Both the position numbers and the translations under genes were made by a program. A stretch of DNA of 8,148 nucleotides from Fusobacteriaceae bacterium UBA2433 (GTDB lineage: Bacteria; Fusobacteriota; Fusobacteriia; Fusobacteriales; Fusobacteriaceae): NCBI GenBank assembly GCA_002342785.1, contig DDQV01000039.1, positions 1-8,148 on the forward strand, written 5' to 3'. A model generated the notes under the pieces. The model was given only the letters and a program-made list of their open reading frames with translations. It searched no databases and was not told the DNA's origin. Positions 5,945 to 8,148 of the stretch are shown here, piece by piece (the stretch's first letter is position 1; each line of letters starts with the position of its first letter).

Positions 5945-5951
5945 ATACAAT

Positions 5952-7706
5952 ATGGGATGGGACAGATTAAAGAAATTTTTTGCAAAGGAAAAAGAACTAG
6001 CAAAGGAAATTAAAGAAGATGTAAAACACATCATGGCAAAGGATAAAAAGGTACCAATGTTTTGTTATCAATGCCAAGAAACTGCAAGAAATACAGGCTG
6101 TACAGTAGTAGGAGTCTGTGGAAAGCAACCTGAAACAGCTAATTTACAAGATCTACTTATCTATACCCTAAAAGGAATTGCAATCTTAAGAGAGGGATAT
6201 CCATTAGGTCATAGAGATGAGTGTAAAATTTGTAAGGGAGTAGACTATTTTATTGTTAACTCACTCTTTATGACAATTACTAATGCAAACTTTGATAATG
6301 AAGCTTTTGCAGTAGAGATCAGAAAAGCTCTTGAGATCAGAGAGGGATTAAAAGAGGGTGGCTGTATACCAAAAAGATTAGCTGATCATGATGTACTTAC
6401 ATTTACAGTAGATTCGATGAAAGAGATGCAAGAAAAAGCTCTAAGTGTAGGAGTACTAGCTACTGAAAATGAAGATGTAAGATCTCTTAGAGAACTTGTA
6501 GTATATGGACTTAAAGGAGCAGCAGCTTATTATGAACATGCTAACAACTTAGGATACAAAAAGAAAGAAGTTGTAATGTTTATGGAAAAAGCATTGGCTT
6601 CTACATTAGATGATAGTTTATCTGTAGATGATCTAGTAGCTTTAGTATTAGAAACTGGTAAATGTGGTGTAGATGCAATGGCTTTACTTGATAGTGCAAA
6701 CTCTGGAACATTTGGAAATCCTGAGATTACAGAAGTAAATATTGGTGTAGGAACTAATCCAGGAATCTTAGTATCTGGACATGATCTAAACGATATGGTT
6801 CAACTACTTGAGCAGACTGAGGGAACTGGTGTAGATATCTATACTCATTCAGAGATGTTACCTACTCATTACTATCCTAAATTGAAAAAATTTAAACACT
6901 TAGTAGGAAACTATGGAAATGCATGGTGGAAACAAAAAGAAGAATTTGAAACTTTCAACGGACCAATTATTTTTACAACTAACTGTATAGTACCACCTAA
7001 AGCAAAAGCATCTTATGATGGAATGGTATTTACTACAAATGCAGCTGGGTATCCAGGTTGGGAAAGAATTGCAGTAAATGAAGATGGAACAAAAGATTTT
7101 TCTAAAGTAATTGAGATGGCTAAAACTTGTAAAGCTCCTACAGAGATTGAAACAGGAACCATCGTAGGTGGATTTGCCCATGAGCAAGTATTTGCATTAG
7201 CTGATAAAGTAGTAGATGCAGTGAAATCTGGAGCAATAAAAAAATTCTTCGTTATGGCAGGTTGTGACGGAAGAATGAAATCAAGAGATTATTATACAGA
7301 GTTTGCTGAAAAATTACCAAAAGATACAGTTATCTTAACAGCAGGTTGTGCAAAATTTAGATATAATAAATTAAACTTAGGAGATATCGGTGGAATTCCT
7401 AGAGTTTTAGATGCAGGACAATGTAATGATTCTTACTCTTTAGCTCTTATAGCTCTTAAATTAAAAGAAGTATTTGAGTTAGAAGATGTAAACGATCTAC
7501 CAATTGCATATAATATTGCATGGTATGAACAAAAAGCAGTAATTGTTTTATTAGCTTTATTATACTTAGGAGTAAAAAATATTCATTTAGGACCAACATT
7601 ACCAGGATTTTTATCTCCAGCAGTGGCTGACGTATTAGTTAAAAACTTTGGAATAGCAGGAATTGGATCTGTAGATGATGATATTAAATTATTTATGGGT
7701 GAATAA
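5952..7706 (+). CDS. hcp: Hybrid cluster protein / hydroxylamine (NO) reductase, class I, N-terminally extended
   Basis: Hcp is a cytoplasmic iron-sulfur enzyme that reduces hydroxylamine to ammonia in vitro and NO to N2O in cells, protecting anaerobes from nitrosative stress. All cluster ligands are present. C38, C41, C50 and C56 (CYQC-x8-C-x5-C) fit the class I [4Fe-4S] pattern. The hybrid cluster ligands are H277 (SGHDL), E301 (HSEML), C345 (TTNCIVP), C438 (AGCDG), C466 (AGCAKF), C491 (GQCND) and E526 (WYEQK). Relative to the well-studied Desulfovibrio protein, the ligands are shifted by a near-constant 32-33 residues, so the core is full length. An extra CxxC lies at 91-94. The oddity is a 35-residue Lys/Glu-rich N-terminal extension before MFCYQC, predicted to be an amphipathic helix. 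No hcr reductase gene is adjacent. The gene has its own terminator and appears monocistronic. Confidence 0.97.
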   Translation: MGWDRLKKFFAKEKELAKEIKEDVKHIMAKDKKVPMFCYQCQETARNTGCTVVGVCGKQPETANLQDLLIYTLKGIAILREGYPLGHRDECKICKGVDYFIVNSLFMTITNANFDNEAFAVEIRKALEIREGLKEGGCIPKRLADHDVLTFTVDSMKEMQEKALSVGVLATENEDVRSLRELVVYGLKGAAAYYEHANNLGYKKKEVVMFMEKALASTLDDSLSVDDLVALVLETGKCGVDAMALLDSANSGTFGNPEITEVNIGVGTNPGILVSGHDLNDMVQLLEQTEGTGVDIYTHSEMLPTHYYPKLKKFKHLVGNYGNAWWKQKEEFETFNGPIIFTTNCIVPPKAKASYDGMVFTTNAAGYPGWERIAVNEDGTKDFSKVIEMAKTCKAPTEIETGTIVGGFAHEQVFALADKVVDAVKSGAIKKFFVMAGCDGRMKSRDYYTEFAEKLPKDTVILTAGCAKFRYNKLNLGDIGGIPRVLDAGQCNDSYSLALIALKLKEVFELEDVNDLPIAYNIAWYEQKAVIVLLALLYLGVKNIHLGPTLPGFLSPAVADVLVKNFGIAGIGSVDDDIKLFMGE

Positions 7707-7720
7707 TTAGGATCTAAAAC

Positions 7721-7757
7721 AAAAAAGGCAAATAAATTTAATTTATTTGCTTTTTTT
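7721..7757 (+). terminator. Intrinsic terminator of hcp
   Basis: GCAAATAAAT (7728-7737) pairs perfectly with ATTTATTTGC (7741-7750) around a 3-nt loop. The stem extends outward through a G-U and A-T pairs (7721-7726 with 7752-7757), and eight T residues follow the core. It begins 15 nt after the hcp stop codon. Confidence 0.92.
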
Positions 7758-7854
7758 TATTGCGTTATTTTGATTTTAAGATTATAATTAAAATATACTT
7801 AAGAATAAAATTATTAAAAAAATTTTAAAATTATTTAAAGGAAAATCAATTAAT

Positions 7855-7883
7855 TTGTTATATAGTATTAATTAGAATATAAT
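7855..7883 (+). promoter_or_regulatory. Candidate promoter of the 69-aa gene
   Basis: TTGTTA (7855-7860) is separated by 17 nt from a perfect TATAAT (7878-7883). Transcription would begin near 7890, only about 8 nt before the ATG at 7898 and within the GGGGTGAT ribosome binding site. Either the transcript has a very short leader or the true start is elsewhere. Confidence 0.4.
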
Positions 7884-7897
7884 TTGGGGTGATTACA

Positions 7898-8107
7898 ATG
7901 GAATACAAAGCAAATTTAAAGTTAGATCTAAAGGAATTAGAGGTAGTTAGAACATTATTAGAGATTGAGATTAAAAATAATAAGCTCAGAATCGATGATT
8001 TAAATGAGTTAGATTACAATGTTCTCTTAAAAAAATTATTGAAAAAAATTCAAATTGGAGAAGTTAATATTTTAGAAGATTCTTTAGAAGATTTTTTAGT
8101 TGAATAA
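7898..8107 (+). CDS. Small helical protein of unknown function (69 aa)
   Basis: I do not recognise this protein. The start is the ATG at 7898, with GGGGTGAT 4 nt upstream; an in-frame GTG at 7889 is part of that ribosome binding site and is unlikely to be used. The 69 residues are rich in Leu, Lys, Glu and Asp, without Cys, Trp, signal peptide or membrane helix. The pattern suggests two or three amphipathic helices: about 10-30 (LDLKELEVVRTLLEIEIKN), 33-52 (IDDLNELDYNVLLKKLLKK) and an acidic tail (EDSLEDFLVE). It may be a small protein-binding or regulatory factor, but nothing in the sequence tells which. It is separated from hcp by a terminator, so it is a separate unit. Confidence 0.75.
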   Translation: MEYKANLKLDLKELEVVRTLLEIEIKNNKLRIDDLNELDYNVLLKKLLKKIQIGEVNILEDSLEDFLVE

Positions 8108-8128
8108 GATAAATTTTTAAAGATATGA

Positions 8129-8148
8129 TTATCTAATATATTAGATAA
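8129..8148. repeat. Perfect 20-bp palindrome at the window edge
   Basis: TTATCTAATA is followed directly by its reverse complement TATTAGATAA with no spacer. It lies 22 nt after the stop codon of the 69-aa gene. It could be an operator for the next gene, or part of a larger hairpin terminator cut by the window end. Confidence 0.5.

Larger units (their letters stand above)
5588..5951. other. Divergent intergenic region between cyclase and hcp
   Basis: These 364 nt are extremely AT-rich and separate two divergent genes. On the cyclase side a TATAAT on the - strand (5683-5688) with a poor TTCATC -35 box 17 nt away is a possible promoter, giving a leader of about 90 nt. On the hcp side TATAAT at 5811-5816 is a possible -10 element without a good -35 box. 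The region also holds a 15-codon reading frame, a Crp/Fnr-like dyad and phased A-tracts, listed separately. No riboswitch or structured RNA was recognised. Confidence 0.5.

Noticed and set aside
6900..7187. A 95-codon - strand frame inside hcp.
   Set aside because: It is fully embedded in the conserved hcp gene, has a Cys/Ser/Phe-rich composition typical of a shadow frame, and has no initiation signal.
1..8148. CRISPR array, tRNA, rRNA, insertion sequence or transposase.
   Set aside because: No regularly spaced repeats, no tRNA-like cloverleaf or CCA end, no rRNA-like sequence, and no transposase motifs or terminal inverted repeats with target duplications were seen.

Overview
The window is very AT-rich, with long A and T tracts, strong GGAGG-type ribosome binding sites and standard codon use (Trp is TGG in every intact gene). 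Together with a strict-anaerobe-type (class I) hybrid cluster protein, this suggests a low-GC anaerobe, most likely a member of the Fusobacteriota. A clostridial relative cannot be excluded from sequence alone.

Layout. (1) 37-2990, + strand: a two-gene operon. It encodes a 790-aa protein with a phospholipase-D-type nuclease domain, an SF2 helicase and a homing-endonuclease-associated repeat, followed with a 1-nt overlap by a 193-aa SAM-dependent methyltransferase. A bidirectional hairpin terminator ends it and also serves the convergent gene. (2) 3078-3803, - strand: an unrecognised 241-aa lysine-rich protein that appears to consist of about five degenerate copies of a 35-40-residue helical repeat. 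(3) 4006-4218, - strand: a 70-aa orphan with its own clear promoter and terminator. (4) 4538-5416, - strand: a PAS-GGDEF diguanylate cyclase with intact active and inhibitory sites. In the same frame upstream there is a well-initiated segment (5417-5587) encoding two membrane helices, interrupted by one TGA codon. (5) 5588-5951: a 364-nt, very AT-rich divergent intergenic region with phased A-tracts. (6) 5952-7706, + strand: hcp, with a 35-residue charged N-terminal extension, followed by a terminator. (7) 7898-8107, + strand: a 69-aa unknown protein, then a perfect 20-bp palindrome at the window edge.

How they may work together. The helicase/nuclease and methyltransferase are translationally coupled and probably act together in DNA processing (repair or defence; inference). 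Hcp removes NO or hydroxylamine under nitrosative stress. The cyclase makes c-di-GMP in response to a PAS-sensed signal, and its membrane anchor appears to have been cut off or made conditional by the TGA. The remaining genes look like separate transcription units. The items most worth checking are the interrupted cyclase, the repeat protein and the nuclease-helicase/methyltransferase pair.
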